Source of the DNA: Cepaea nemoralis
Lineage: Eukaryota; Mollusca; Gastropoda; Stylommatophora; Helicidae
DNA: 64,000 bases
Direction of reading: 5' to 3'
NCBI GenBank assembly: GCA_014155875.1
Contig: JACEFZ010027945.1
Coordinates: 32,501-96,500 of the forward strand
Below are positions 42,591 through 54,000 of this stretch, piece after piece (positions within the stretch are counted from its first letter, which is position 1; every line of letters begins with the position of its first letter). The translations under genes and the position numbers were made by a program. The notes under the pieces were generated by a model, which saw only the letters and a list, made by a program, of their open reading frames with translations, made no database searches and was not told the DNA's origin.

Positions 42591-43079
42591 CCCTCCAACC
42601 TTTTCGTCGTGATAACATACTCCAGCCTTCCGCTACTCATGACATGCGCAAAGAATGTGACCTGTCCTCTTCCCCTGCCAGTATCCAGTTCTCTTTGTGA
42701 GTTAGCTTCTTTCAAGTTATTTTCATTGCTCTTTCTATCTGTTTACGTTGATCTCATTATTCTTCTTTAAAACAACAAGCCCTCATCCTCCACGTAATTC
42801 CTGCTAATTGTCCATGATTCGCGGCCATACAGCTTGACTGGCTCAATATGGCTCATAAGAACTCTATACCTGGCATTTATTGACAAAGATAAATTGCCGA
42901 GAACATTCTTCATCTTGTGAAATCCAGCCTTTGCTTGCACTATTCTACATTTAACTTAAATGCCTCATATTAAATTCGTTGATTTGTTTCAGCTTGATTC
43001 CATACCGTATATCGCACGTTGTTTGCATTATGCTTACCAACTGATACACCCCACAGAACCAACTAGACATTATTCACGA

Positions 43080-43375
43080 GAGAACCCACTGAAACCTGTT
43101 GCAGACCCCACTGAAATATTTTGCAGACCCCACTGAAATATGTTGCAGAATTAACTGAAATATGTTGCAGATCTCACTGAAATATGTTGCAGATCCCACT
43201 GAAATATGTTTCAGACCCCACTTTAAATATGTTGCAGACCCCACTGAAATATATTGCAGACCCGACTGAAATCTGTTGCAGGCCCAACTGAAATATGTTG
43301 CTGACCCCACTGAAATTTGTTGCAGACCCCACTGAAATATGTTGCAGACCCCCACTGAAATCTGCCTTTGCCACC
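43080..43375. repeat. 22-bp minisatellite, about 13 units
   Basis: Tandem units of the form GCAGACCCCACTGAAATATG plus TT, with scattered substitutions and single-base indels. Minus-strand open frames of 66-111 codons across it are repeat artefacts. Confidence 0.92.
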
Positions 43376-43974
43376 GATCACATTGAAACTGATCCATTTG
43401 TAGGCCCAACTAATAGGTGGTCCACCTCACAAACTCCACTGAAAGCCATCCTACCTCACAGACCCACATCAATACCAAGGACATCAGAGAACTTGTCAAA
43501 AGAAACATGTTACTCTGTGAACATTCAACAATGGATACGGCACACTCTCCTCATTGAGACCGCCAGATATGGATGATGATCCTATATATGTGCTGTAATA
43601 TTCTCCATGTTGTAAACATTGCATACCAGTTTTTGTTCACTGGTATACATCCTCGCGTTTTATTCGCCTACCCCTGATTCCATCTTTATAATGAAAACTT
43701 CAATTTAATACCGCATTGTCATTCATCGTGGATATTAAGCGCTATCTCAAAGATATTAAATTAAATCACGCCTTTTCAAAGCTTGTGTAATTACACATCA
43801 TCATCTCATCGGAGACTCTTATATATGCTAAGCTGGATCCAATATCTTCCTTATGTTGATTATTCGCAAGTGTTTGCCCTATCTCCTATCAATGAGATTT
43901 GGAGAAACCCGGGTGTGTTTTGTCGTTAATCTCTGCCATGTAATGTATTTTTCCAACATGAGATAATTAACTGT
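43376..43974. other. Unassigned spacer
   Basis: No gene recognised. Open frame 43295-43576 is partly repeat and has no known features. Confidence 0.4.
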
Positions 43975-44180
43975 CTTTGAGAACATTTCATGCCCACTGA
44001 ATAACATCAAGGAAGAAGAAAAAGAACTTGTTATTGGGAATTTTAATGCAAAAGCTGTCAACACGGACAATGTACAGACGTTTTTTCAACGGACGAGAAT
44101 CATAGACTTTGACGTGGCACAAGTGGTACTAAGGGTAACGCGTGAGCTAGATTGACGTCCTAGTAGAACAGAGGACAGAG
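43975..44180 (+). pseudogene. LINE endonuclease fragment
   Basis: Reads EEEKELVIGNFNAKAVNT, a degraded form of the endonuclease GDFNAK box, followed by decayed sequence. The region to about 44870 is A-rich and may be further LINE debris (linker between endonuclease and RT). Confidence 0.45.
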
Positions 44181-45147
44181 CATCGTTAAATAACTAAATC
44201 CAGGCTTATATCAAATGTGCACATAAACACCGCATACAAGGTAGCAGTGACAGCGAGAGCAGCTGGCTAATGGAAGCCAAGTCAACAAACTGAAAGCAAA
44301 GGGAAAATAGTCCATCTGACTGACCTCAAGGAAGAAGAAACCCAGCAAGGCGTTGAAGTAGAAGTCAATGCATACTTTCTGCAAATGTGTCTAAATAGTC
44401 AACATGAGTCTATGAATAATGGATTATAGTCAAAGAAAAGAGTACAAAGGCCGATAGAAAAAACACTTAACCATGAAACTACAAGGTAAAATTGAACGTA
44501 GCACACAAGAAGGTAAAATATAAAGAAATGATTTAAAAGCAAAGAAGACCAAGATTATACTGAAAATGAAATTACGAAAAGACATACAAATAAATTAATC
44601 CCAACTGCTGAGTCTAAATAATGAAACGAATTTAGCGAATGTCAACACAGATAGCAAATTGTTAATGAGAAACCGCTATCAGAAAATGAAAGCAATGAGA
44701 AAAAGATTTTTTTTTTAAAGTCATGAGCCAACAGGGATTATAAATTCAACATTGGAACACAATTAAAGTTTATTCTATAGAAGGTGGCAAGAAATGTTCA
44801 ACAAATTCTTCAATATTTCACTCAGATATAATTAAGATCAAGAATTAGATTCATCATCATCATGCGTCTTGCCTACTAGTGCTTCCCCGGAGATCCCACT
44901 CTCCAGCAGACCAAATCAGTTCATGTTTGCCATCTTTACAAGCCAAATGGAAGGCTATAGATGAACTTCCCTGACTGCCTTCCTCTATTTCCTTTCCCAT
45001 TGATCTGATATAATCTCACTGACCTCTGTTCATAATGTAACCACACATGGTAGCTGCCTCTTTCCGTTAGAATAAGCCACAAATAGTCAATTTCCTGGAC
45101 CAGAAGTTATCTTCCTTAATTTATTAGACCGAAGAAAACCCCCGGGA
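44181..45147. other. A-rich spacer, possible LINE debris
   Basis: No open frame of note. Composition and scattered words suggest a decayed LINE linker at 44290-44800, followed by unassigned sequence. Confidence 0.35.
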
Positions 45148-45285
45148 AGGTTAACCCGGTCAACAAATGCCCGCAGAAGTCGGATGTGTCGGCCTAACGG
45201 CGCAAGAACGCAGCTCTGCTGTAAACAGGCACAACGCAGTCACACCCGGAAAAAAAATCCGGATGAACGCAGAAGAAGAAGACCG
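45148..45285 (+). mobile_element. Second copy of the 151-bp (GAA)n-tailed retroposon
   Basis: TTAACCCGGTCAACAAATGC, AACGGCGCAAGAACGCAGCT and CCGGATGAACGCAGAAGAAG match the copy at 28912-29062 almost throughout. Flanking GACCGAAGAAAAC before and after (about 45127-45139 and 45279-45291) looks like its target duplication. Confidence 0.8.
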
Positions 45286-45367
45286 AAGAAAACAATGAAA
45301 TAGCCTGGCCACACAGACAGCAAACATTTAACCTGGACCAATCAAGCAGTATTTTACAACTGTTGTA

Positions 45368-45730
45368 GTGGCTACACGGACTGTATCGTATAGTCTGGCT
45401 ACACGGACTGTATCGTATAGTCTGCTACACGGACTGTATCGTATAGTCTGCTACACGGACTGTATCGTATAGTTGGCTACACGGACTGTATCGTATAGTC
45501 TGGCTACACGGACTGTATCGTATAGTTGGCTACACGGACTGTATCGTATAGTTGGCTACACGGACTGTATCGTATAGTCTGGCTACACGGACTGTATCGT
45601 ATAGTTTGGACCAATCAAGCAGTATTTAACGCTGTTATAGCCTGCCTACACGGACTGTATCGTATAGTTTGGACCAATCAAGCAGTATTTAACGCTGTTA
45701 TAGCCTGGCTACACGGACTGTAAACATTTA
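45368..45730. repeat. 26-27-bp minisatellite with a 63-bp higher-order unit
   Basis: Eleven occurrences of CTACACGGACTGTATCGTAT at about 26-27-bp spacing, then a longer unit that adds TTGGACCAATCAAGCAGTAT and TTAACGCTG (63 bp) at the right end. Open frames across it (repeats of WLHGLYRIVW) are artefacts. Confidence 0.92.
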
Positions 45731-46424
45731 CTCTGAACCAACGAATAAGTGCTTAACAACTGAAGAAATGCTTTAAATATTCCCGTTTGGAAACGAGCGT
45801 GACTATGATAGAATAACATACAGAGAAACCTCAGTGCCAAGCCGCACAGAAAATACACTGGGCAATGCCACAAAGCAATGCAGCATAATTTTTTTTCCCG
45901 CAAACTATTTGTTCAAAATGACTGACATTTTCAAACAATATACACAATTATTTCTTCTAAGCATATTATTTTACCAAATAATCTCTATAAACTTATGACT
46001 TTAGACCAGGGCGAACAAATCCTCGCATGCCTTGACTGTAGGAGGCTTTGTGCTGATCGCGTAGATCATTACCTCATCATCACCAAACTTCGCTCAGCGG
46101 AGTGCATGGACCATAACGATGAGAAGCAGATGGAGCTCTATTGGAGCTAGAGGGAAGATGACGAAGTACAGTCCAGCCCAAATTGGCAGTTGCCACTTGC
46201 GATTTCTGTCTCGCATGATGGCTGGATTCCTCAAAGGATGAACCGCCTGTTGAGTTTTGTAGGTTGTTTATGATTCACTTATTACGCGGGAGAGGTCAAT
46301 GTCACTGAAAGGTTAAGAGCGCCCCCTAGTAAACTCCATCCGTGCTGATGTTGGGGTAGTGGGTTTATTCCATACAAAGGTCAGGTAAGCTTCTACTGTG
46401 TCTTCTCGTTGAAACCAATGAACT
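45731..46424. other. Unassigned spacer
   Basis: No gene recognised. Confidence 0.4.
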
Positions 46425-46495
46425 TAAAATTGCCTAGAAAACCATCATGAGGCTGATTACGACGTCCTGCAAAAGGACATGTAACAATAATTCAC
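46425..46495 (+). mobile_element. SINE 3' fragment
   Basis: ACGACGTCCTGCAAAAGGAC and ATGTAACAATAAT resemble the right end of the SINE at 26886-27150. Short and diverged. Confidence 0.35.
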
Positions 46496-46959
46496 GTGAC
46501 GTGTATAAAGACATCCCAGACTTGCTTATTGCAACAACTAAGTCTATGGTGTGTACAGCCCGAGTCAGCAGTACTGTCTTATATTGTAGATGGACTCATT
46601 ACAAATTACATTATCTTATAGATGGACTCATTACAAATTACATTATCTTTGGGCAACTGTCGAACGTTAACAAGCAAACTTGACATCCGAAGCTACGGTT
46701 TAACGATGCGTGTCATAGACACACGAACATGTTGGAGATAGACACCACATTCTGGGAGGTCAGCTACACAAGTGGTGAAGCACTGTAAACTATCATCTTG
46801 AACTCATTGACATGATTCAACAGATGAGGAAAGAACCAGCCGAAAGAAATACCCAGCTTTATGGCTGGGGGAGGTGAGAGGAGGGAAGAGGGGTCGGTTG
46901 AGGGAGGTTCTTCCTCAATCAATTTTCGAACATGGCTGAATGATGTGGTTCCTGAGACA
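46496..46959. other. Unassigned spacer with a small duplication
   Basis: A 33-bp stretch (TATAGATGGACTCATTACAA onward) occurs in tandem near 46582-46650. No gene. Confidence 0.4.
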
Positions 46960-47295
46960 AATGGTAGAAATTCTTGGACTGCCAAAGTAACTAACAATGA
47001 TTGCCCGAAAGAGGCTAATGAAACTGGAACATTATATACAACAATAAGAAAGAGACAAACAGCTTTCTTTGGTCATGTGATGAGAAGAGAGGCATTAGAG
47101 AACATCGTGACAACTGAAAAAATCTAGGGGCAGAGGCAAACCAAGAGAAATGATCCTGGATAGATTGAGATGGTAACAATGAGGAATATCGCCACAGAGC
47201 CGATCCAGAAAATCAAAGACCGAGATCTGTGGAGAGCAATAAACGCCTACGCCAGCTGACTGGGCACCTGATGATGATGACGATGGTGAAGATGA
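46960..47295 (+). mobile_element. RTE LINE 3' fragment with (ATG)n tail
   Basis: Encodes RNSWTAKVTNNDCPKEANET and FFGHVMRREALENIVTTEKI, then after a stop the line RDLWRAINAYAS in other frames, and ends GATGATGATGACGATGG. It is a 5'-truncated, decayed relative of the copy at 1141-4323. Confidence 0.82.
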
Positions 47296-47800
47296 TGAAG
47301 AATGATGCTACTATTAGTATTAGTACACACTGTCAGGAAGAAATTTAGGTGGCGGGAATACTATTTGAGATCCCTCGAGTTGTCCTAGCGACTGAGTAAA
47401 ACTATGGGAGTAAAACTATGAACATTTCGGCATGCAAAAGAAACAATACAAATGTGTATTCCTAATTTCCACTGTGTAGCTCTCACCTCTAAGAAGGCAC
47501 ACGAGGATTAAGGCACAGCTTCACAAATACACCAGAGTGATTTGGGTGGAATTACAGATAATATCTTGTATCTATCCTAGCGTAGTCAACTGGTAATCCT
47601 GCCGACCCCCTGGATTCAGGAATAGAAAATACAACATTACGTTCACTGTATTCTGACTCGCATAACAACCAACCAGGTTACATTAAGTTCCATAATTTAA
47701 TCAACACTGTACAACACACTGGAACACACACATGGAGAATTTTGTATAAAAGGGGATAGATCCTAACAGAGGATTAGAGTTGTTCTTCCTTCCAGAACAA
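47296..47800. other. Unassigned spacer
   Basis: No gene recognised. Confidence 0.4.
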
Positions 47801-48050
47801 AGAACTATTGATTCTGCCATATTGAATGGATGTTGGTACATATTCAAAAGGTAAACTTCTGGAGTAGGTTTTGTAACGTCAATTGTTCTTCAATTCGGAC
47901 AAGAACTATTGATTTGCCATCTTGAATGGATATTGGTACATATTTAAAAGGTTCAATTCTGGAGTGAACTATTGATTCTGCTACCTTGAATGGATGTTGG
48001 TACATATTCACAAGGTATACTTCTGGAGTAGGTTTTGTAATTTCCATCAA
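47801..48050. repeat. Diverged tandem triplication (64-100-bp units)
   Basis: Three copies of a unit containing TTGAATGGATGTTGGTACAT, AAGGT and TTCTGGAGT at about 47821, 47922 and 47985. It lies at the 3' end of the antisense open frame 48392-47844. Confidence 0.75.
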
Positions 48051-48392
48051 CACACCAAGACCCTCTATCGGTTTGTATTGGGTTACGGTAGGATGATGAT
48101 CAGACACCGTAAAATACCTAGAAGTCCCTTTCAACAGGAGCTTGCGCTTTACGCAAATTGTCAACAATACCACTATTAAAACCCACAAAGGTCCGGCAGC
48201 ATGGTGGGTGATGCTGCACTGACTGCCAGCAGCAACTCCTGGTTCAGTTACACCACGGATTGGCCCCTTCTGTAAACAAGTACACTCTAACTCTACTGTG
48301 ACGAAATCGATGGCAGGATAGACACACGCACAGCCACACATGTTCCGATTCGATGTCAGAAAGATAACAAAACACATGACCACCTCGTTCAA
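47844..48392 (-). CDS. Unrecognised open frame, 182 codons, antisense
   Basis: An unbroken minus frame begins MNEVVMCFVIFLTSNRNMCG. It has a hydrophobic stretch VLIVVLLTICVKRKLLLKG in the middle and ends in sequence from the tandem triplication (KYVPISIQDGKSIVLVRIEE). The alternating pattern of the C-terminal half faintly recalls the segment after the protease in Gypsy pol, but no catalytic motif is present. Without homology I cannot say whether it is coding. Confidence 0.3.
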   Translation of the reverse strand: MNEVVMCFVIFLTSNRNMCGCACVYPAIDFVTVELECTCLQKGPIRGVTEPGVAAGSQCSITHHAAGPLWVLIVVLLTICVKRKLLLKGTSRYFTVSDHHPTVTQYKPIEGLGVLMEITKPTPEVYLVNMYQHPFKVAESIVHSRIEPFKYVPISIQDGKSIVLVRIEEQLTLQNLLQKFTF

Positions 48393-48459
48393 CCTGCATT
48401 CTCAGCCTTGGTTATAACTGAAGTCACTCCAAAATTTTGATTAAAGCATAGTGTTAAAA

Positions 48460-48605
48460 GTAAGTGCCATATTCTTTACAGGACATCGCAGTAAACCCCA
48501 GCAGTTTTCTGTTAAATAGTTTGCCAATGCTTTCTGAACGATCGGCACGCATACCATTTCGTAAAAACAAGCGCAATGCGGTCTGCTGTCAAATCGCATC
48601 CAGCC
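48460..48605 (-). mobile_element. SINE copy, antisense
   Basis: On minus: GCAGACCGCATTGCGC, CGTTCAGAAAGCATTGGCAA, and ACTGCGATGTCCTGTAAAGA, which match the middle, core and end of the SINE at 26886-27150. Confidence 0.62.
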
Positions 48606-48787
48606 GTGTTTCGAACGTGATATGCAGAATTACAAACTGCGTACGTAATCCTTCGAAACGGAAGCTTAGTGCTAGGAATAATATTATGTCTGGATTCTAA
48701 GCTATTTATAGAGCTTGTCCAGAAAGGTCTGCGAGCGCTAACAAGTCAAGTCACACTATTCTGTCAAGAAGCCTGATACGCGGGAAA

Positions 48788-49776
48788 ATGTTACGTGGAA
48801 AGTTCAACAACAAGAAACACGCGGTAACCAAGGTGTGCAGCGTGGGAGCCGACAACAAGAAGAAGAACGTGGAAAGCCTACCTGCTGGCTGCATCAAAGA
48901 GCCTGATACTACTGCTATTACTGAAGCTACTTCGAGGGAGAAGACTGACAGCCCAACACAGACAAAAGTCAAGACAGCAGAGAAGGAGGAGAAAGACACC
49001 AGAGTCGGAAACACCGACACAAAAGCAGTCCAATGGGTTGTCAAGGGGATCCAAGAGGAGCTGACAGACGAAGAAATCCTGAAGCAGCTACGAGAAGAGA
49101 ATCTTCACACCCGATTCGTGAAGGCGGAGCGGCTCCTCACCTACTCCAAGATACCTACAACCTTGGCAGTGGTGACATTGGCGGGCAGCGAAATGCCGAC
49201 CACAGTATCAATCAACAAGAGAATGCAGCAACCAGAGAGATTCATCCCAAGAATCACTCAATGTTCCAGATGTCAGAGGGCCGGCCACAGCAGAGTAATA
49301 TGTCGCAGTAAGACAGACATCTGCCGTTACTGCGCAGAGCACCACGCCTTCAAGGAGTGTCCGCTGGCCAAGCTGGACACGGACTTCCGAAATCCTAACA
49401 ACAGAAGAAAGTGCGCCAACTGCCTGGGCAAGCATGGAGCAAGATACTTGAGCTGTCCGTACCTGCAACGACACAGAGACGTCTTGAAGACTGCCATCAC
49501 CACAAGGACACCATACAACGAAGCAATGCGGAGTTGCGAGACAGCCATGGGTTGCTCACAAGCGGAAAGATTCCAACTGCAAAGCCAAATAGTCGAGCTA
49601 AAGAAGCAAATCAAGCTACTCCTAGCACCGCCACAAACCAGTGACAATGAAAAACTGCTTGTCGAAATGAAGGAGATACAGAAAAACATCAAACAAGAGA
49701 TGGAGCGCATGACCGAGACGAAGAAGGAGAACGAAGAAATCTTACAAATGATCAAGCCAGAAAGAGAATTGCATAG
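48788..49776 (+). CDS. Non-LTR ORF1 (gag-like zinc-knuckle protein), 5' exon-like part
   Basis: The ATG at 48788 opens MLRGKFNNKKHAVTKVCSVG. An acidic/basic low-complexity N-terminus (1-85) leads to a pre-C2HC/RRM-like domain (VQWVVKGIQEELTDEEILKQ to about 150) and then zinc knuckles: CSRCQRAGHSRVIC (CX2CX4HX4C, near residue 159), CRYCAEHHAFKEC, and CANCLGKHGARYLSC. A coiled coil follows (QLQSQIVELKKQIKLLL and beyond). This is the RNA-binding ORF1 protein of Jockey/I-type LINEs. The frame is interrupted at 49777 by the Gypsy LTR and runs a few codons into it before stopping at 49801. It resumes after the Gypsy at 56997. Confidence 0.85.
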
Positions 49777-49848
49777 TGTAACAGTAAAGGGAGTAGCTTA
49801 GGAGTAAAGAGTTAAGGAATGCTGCGCATTCCTTGACTAGTGGGAAAA
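49777..49848 (+). repeat. Truncated 5' LTR (72 bp matching the 3' LTR)
   Basis: Identical over 72 bp to the beginning of the 3' LTR. It contains a near-palindrome AAGGAATGC-TGC-GCATTCCTT (49814-49834). After 49848 the sequence switches to TGAACGTCAGG, whereas the 3' LTR continues CCATAGCTAGTGAACGTG; the shared TGAACGT may mark a deletion joint. Confidence 0.85.
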
Positions 49849-50060
49849 TGAACGTCAGGATTTCATTTAAGTTCTTTTATCAGGATTCGTGATTGCAACG
49901 GAAAATTTTCTTCGTCAGGATCTTCGATTGGAGTCTTTAGTTAGTATAGTTAGATAATAGGTAATATTAGAGTAATTAGTTGAACAGATTGTGTATTTGA
50001 AATTAATATTGTTTGAAATATTTTGTATATTGCTTGATAATTTCCAGTACAGATTCTAGA
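49849..50060 (+). other. Gypsy leader between LTR remnant and gag
   Basis: An AT-rich 212-bp leader, with two related stretches ATCAGGATTCGTGATTG and GTCAGGATCTTCGATTG. The primer-binding site should be here but no tRNA match was recognised with confidence. Confidence 0.45.
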
Positions 50061-51071
50061 ATGCAACCCCAAGAATTTTCACAGGTACTGACTGGAGTTG
50101 GTGGGGCAATAGCAAGGTTGGATGCAGTATTAAGACAACAAAATGTAAGCAGTGATGTTGAAAGATTTAGTGGTCAGGCAAACCAGTTTAAGAAATGGGT
50201 CATTTCTATTGAGAAACATGCTTATTTAGTAAACGCTACAGATGAGGAGAAAAAGAATTTAGCATACAGAACAAGTACAAGTCCAGTTTCTGACCATATA
50301 AGAAGAAAATTAGAAGCAGCAGGAGGTGAAACCTGGGAAGAATTTAAGGATGATCTCGCAAGAAAATACGCTGAAATTACTGATCCACAACACGCATTCT
50401 CAGTATTGCGACAGACTAGACAAAACACTACAGAAAGTGTGCAGCTATACAGTGACAGGTTAATCAATTTAGCTGAAGAGTCATTTTTAGGACAGAATGT
50501 ACGAGCTGAAGAAGTAGAACGGATGTTGGTAGGAATTTTTGTTGATGGGATTAGGTCAGATGGATTGAAATTTAAATTATTAAGAGAGAATCCGGCAAGA
50601 TTGTCACAAGCGGTAGATATCGCTATACAAGAGGAAAGCTTGAGGAGAAGGTTTAGATTAAGAGTAGGACGACAGTTAGGTAGTAGTTCGGAAGATAGAA
50701 TTGAAGAACCGATGGAAGTAGGACAGTATAGACATGGATGGAGAGGAAGACGAGGAGAAATACAGATGGTACAAAGAAACGATAATGTATATAATCAAGG
50801 TAGAGGAGGACAAGTGAGAAATACTGTAAGAAACATAGAAGGTAACACAAATAACTCGAATGTTGTTTGTTGGGGATGTCACCAACGTGGGCACATTTTT
50901 CGTTTCTGTGGTAACAGACGTGTCCCATCGAATACACAAAATAATAGAGGTGTTCAGACGAGTACACAGAATAGAACTGCAAATGGCAGACCAGCAAATG
51001 GGAATTATGGAGAAATGCAAAGAAATTTTAGAAGATCAGGAAATCAGGGAAATTGGCATCCCGCTTACTGA
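50061..51071 (+). CDS. Gypsy gag (336 residues)
   Basis: The ATG at 50061 (MQPQEFSQVLTGVGGAIARL) is preferred to the upstream TTG frame start. A capsid-like region (about 25-200) includes FSGQANQFKKWVISIEKHAY and LRQTRQNTTESVQLYSDRL, similar to the retrotransposon gag fold. An arginine/glycine-rich section (GQYRHGWRGRRGE) leads to one CCHC zinc knuckle CWGCHQRGHIFRFC (near residue 270). It ends NWHPAY with TGA at 51069-51071. The frame overlaps pol by about 40 bp, with a slippery site at 51047. Confidence 0.9.
   Translation: MQPQEFSQVLTGVGGAIARLDAVLRQQNVSSDVERFSGQANQFKKWVISIEKHAYLVNATDEEKKNLAYRTSTSPVSDHIRRKLEAAGGETWEEFKDDLARKYAEITDPQHAFSVLRQTRQNTTESVQLYSDRLINLAEESFLGQNVRAEEVERMLVGIFVDGIRSDGLKFKLLRENPARLSQAVDIAIQEESLRRRFRLRVGRQLGSSSEDRIEEPMEVGQYRHGWRGRRGEIQMVQRNDNVYNQGRGGQVRNTVRNIEGNTNNSNVVCWGCHQRGHIFRFCGNRRVPSNTQNNRGVQTSTQNRTANGRPANGNYGEMQRNFRRSGNQGNWHPAY
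51047..51053 (+). promoter_or_regulatory. Candidate -1 ribosomal frameshift site GGGAAAT
   Basis: The heptamer sits in the gag frame as G GGA AAT, matching the X_XXY_YYZ rule. The pol frame is only open from 51032 (TAG at 51029-51031) and gag stops at 51071, so the heptamer lies in the 40-bp window where a shift must occur, and in the -1 direction that joins gag to pol. No downstream pseudoknot was modelled. Confidence 0.72.
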
Positions 51072-54000
51072 AAAGGGTCGGCAGTAGGAGGGAAGATAGT
51101 AAGATCCAAAAGGGGCATCAATGTATTAAAAATCCAAATGATGAGTATAATAGGACATTTAGAAATAAAAAACAAGCAGAGATAACACAATTGTCATTAA
51201 ATATGGTGGATCCAAGCTCATGTATAGTAGAAATAGGAAAATATAAAGTTAGAACATTAGTTGATTCGGGAGCACAAGTTAGCGTGATTAAAGAAGCATT
51301 TTTATATCGAATGTTAAAAAATTGTAAAATATTTAGAATTCAGGAGAATCTTCATTCGGTAACGGGACAAAAATTAGAAGTGCTAGGACAAACGATGATA
51401 AACTTTAAATTAGGAGGGATAAATGTCAGGCATATGTTCCATGTAGTCAAAGATTTAAATAGGAATATGATATTGGGTAGAGATTTTTTATTGAAAAATG
51501 GGGTGAGACTTTTATTTGATTTGCATAAATTAAAATTCCAAGATGTTTACGTAGATTTAGAAGAAGATATGCATGTGTCGACACTAGTTAGAGTTAAAAC
51601 GACCATGAATTTAAAACCACAGTCAGTTAATTTGATACAAGCGAAGCTAAAGAGAAACCCGTATTATGTAGCAGGAAACATAGTCAGAATCACTGAATTG
51701 CAAAAGGAAATAATAGATGAGCCAGGTTTAGAAGTTCCGGATGGAATAATAGAATTGGATAAAAGTTTAACATTTCCAGGGATGGTTATTAATAACACAG
51801 GTAGAGAAATTAAATTATACAGAGGATGTGTAATAGCCAAGCTAGAACATAACGTTAGTGACATATTGGCAACAGATAGAGTAAATATGGCAGGCATAAG
51901 TTATTCAGAAACCTCTAGTGAAAGAATTAATAACAGACGCGGATGCGGAAGAAAAGGGAACGTAAGAATGGATGAATTGATCCATCCATCTAGAAGAACT
52001 ACAGCCCAAATACATTCACTAGACAAAGTAACAAGAGAACAAGAGTTGTTGGCACAATTAAAAACTCCGCCAGAAAATAAGGAAGTATTAGAACAACTTA
52101 TAAAACAAAATCAGGATGTGTTTGCAATTAATGATTTAGAATTGGGAAAGACAAAAACAGTTACAATGGAAATAGATACGGGAGACCATCCACCAATTAG
52201 TTTAAAACCATATAGAACTCCATTAAGAAATAGAGAAGTCGTAGAAAAGGCAATAGAAGATATGTTGAAAGCAGGCATAATAACAAGATCAAAATCAGAA
52301 TGGTCATCTCCGGTGGTAATCGTAGCCAAATCTGATGGTTCGAACAGGTTCTGTTGTGACTACAGGGCGTTGAACAAAATTACTAAGAATGTAGCGTACC
52401 CATTGCCGGTGATTGATGATATTTTGGGATTACTTAATGGCTCCACATTTTTCACAACACTAGACGCAAGATCAGGATTTTGGTGTATACCTATGTCAAA
52501 GGATGCTCAAAATAAGAGTGCTTTCTGTACTCATATGGGTTCGTACGAATTCTTACGTATGCCATTCGGTTTGAAAAATGCACCGTCTCACTATATGTTC
52601 TTAATAAATGAAGTACTAGACGGTATGCAAAATTTTGCCCTAGCATATATAGATGACATATTAATATTTACGAAAGGAAATGTAGAGAATCATTTGAAAC
52701 ATATTAGACTAGTATTTGACAGATTAAGAAGGAATGACGTTAAATTAAAGCTTAGCAAGTGCCAGTTTTTAAAAACAGAAACAAAATATTTAGGCTATAT
52801 AATAAATAGGGAAGGTATTAAACCAGATCAGGACAAGATAAAGGTTATTAAAGAGTTACCTGCTCCCACTAATGTTAAGGAAGTGCGTGCATTTATAGGA
52901 ACGTGTGCATATTATAGGAGGTTTGTACCAGGGTTTTCAAGGATAGCAATACCTATTACGAATTTAACGGGTAAATACGCTAGATTTAAGTGGGATGATG
53001 AGTGTCAAAAAGCGTTCGAACTTTTAAAGGATAGCTTAACAGTGGTACCATTATTAACACATCCAGACCTGAATAAACAGCTAATACTATACACAGATGC
53101 TTCAGACAACGCAATAGGAGCATGTTTGGTTCAACCATATGAAGGAGAAGAATCTGGAATACCAGGGGTTAAAAATGAAAGGCCAATTTACTTCTTATCT
53201 CACAAACTTAGCAAAACTCAACGCAAATGGCCGATTATTGAGAAAGAAGCTTATGCCATACACTTCGCTCTACAAAAACTAAATTACTACTTACATAATG
53301 CCAATTTCATTATTAGAACTGACCACATGCCATTAAAGTCGATATTAGAAGCACCAATACAAAATAGGAAAATACAAACGTGGGCATTGAATTTACAGGG
53401 GTACAATGCTAAGGTTGAATATGTTTCAGGGAAACATAATACATGCGCCGATCTTTTGTCTAGGATTCCATATACACAGTCATCAGGAAACACGGAAGAT
53501 GAAGCTGAACCAGAGATAGACGATCGAAACTGGCAAGTAAATATATTAGATTCTGTCATAATAAATAGGGAAGAATTTGAGAGTTTACCATCGGATCAAG
53601 AGTCTGAACCTAGAACAGAAGAGCCACATTTAGAACGGTTTGATATGAAAGTAGAACAAGAGTTAGACCCAAAAATAGTACAAATAAAAAGAAAACTGAA
53701 AGAAACAGGGGAAAATAGTTTTAAAAGAAAGTTTGTAGAGTTACAAGAAGACAATCAATTATATTATAACAGTGAAAAAGGTGAAGGAGTAAGAAAATAT
53801 ATTCCGAAACATTTAGAACAAGAAGTCTTAAAGGCATATCACGATAATAATGGTCATTTTGGACGAGATAAGTTAGTGAAGGCTATTAGCAGTAAATATT
53901 ACTGGCCGAATTTATTCAAAAGCGTATATGAATATGTTGAAGCATGTGAAAAGTGTAGGTTAAGAAACATGAAGATAATCAAATGTCCTTTACAAGATAC

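Larger units (their letters stand above)
35897..43010 (-). mobile_element. Antisense LINE carrying an internal satellite and a nested LINE
   Basis: On minus, the RT C-terminus begins near 43000 (NVLGNLSLSINARYRVLMSH, then PVKLYGRESWTIS), followed by RGQVTFFAHVMSSGRLEYVI and KRLEGKRGMG near 42600-42700. Here the coding sequence enters a tandem array of the next 47 bp. It leaves the array at about 35985 as GPPVSEMIGSTRDRWLWTDM and ends NNATWHKR with a stop at 35897. The host LINE is thus one element, blown apart first by repeat expansion and then by the insertion at 38607-42464. Confidence 0.78.

Noticed and set aside
45368..45730. CRISPR-like direct repeats
   Set aside because: No unique spacers of constant length and no cas genes; this is a eukaryotic minisatellite.
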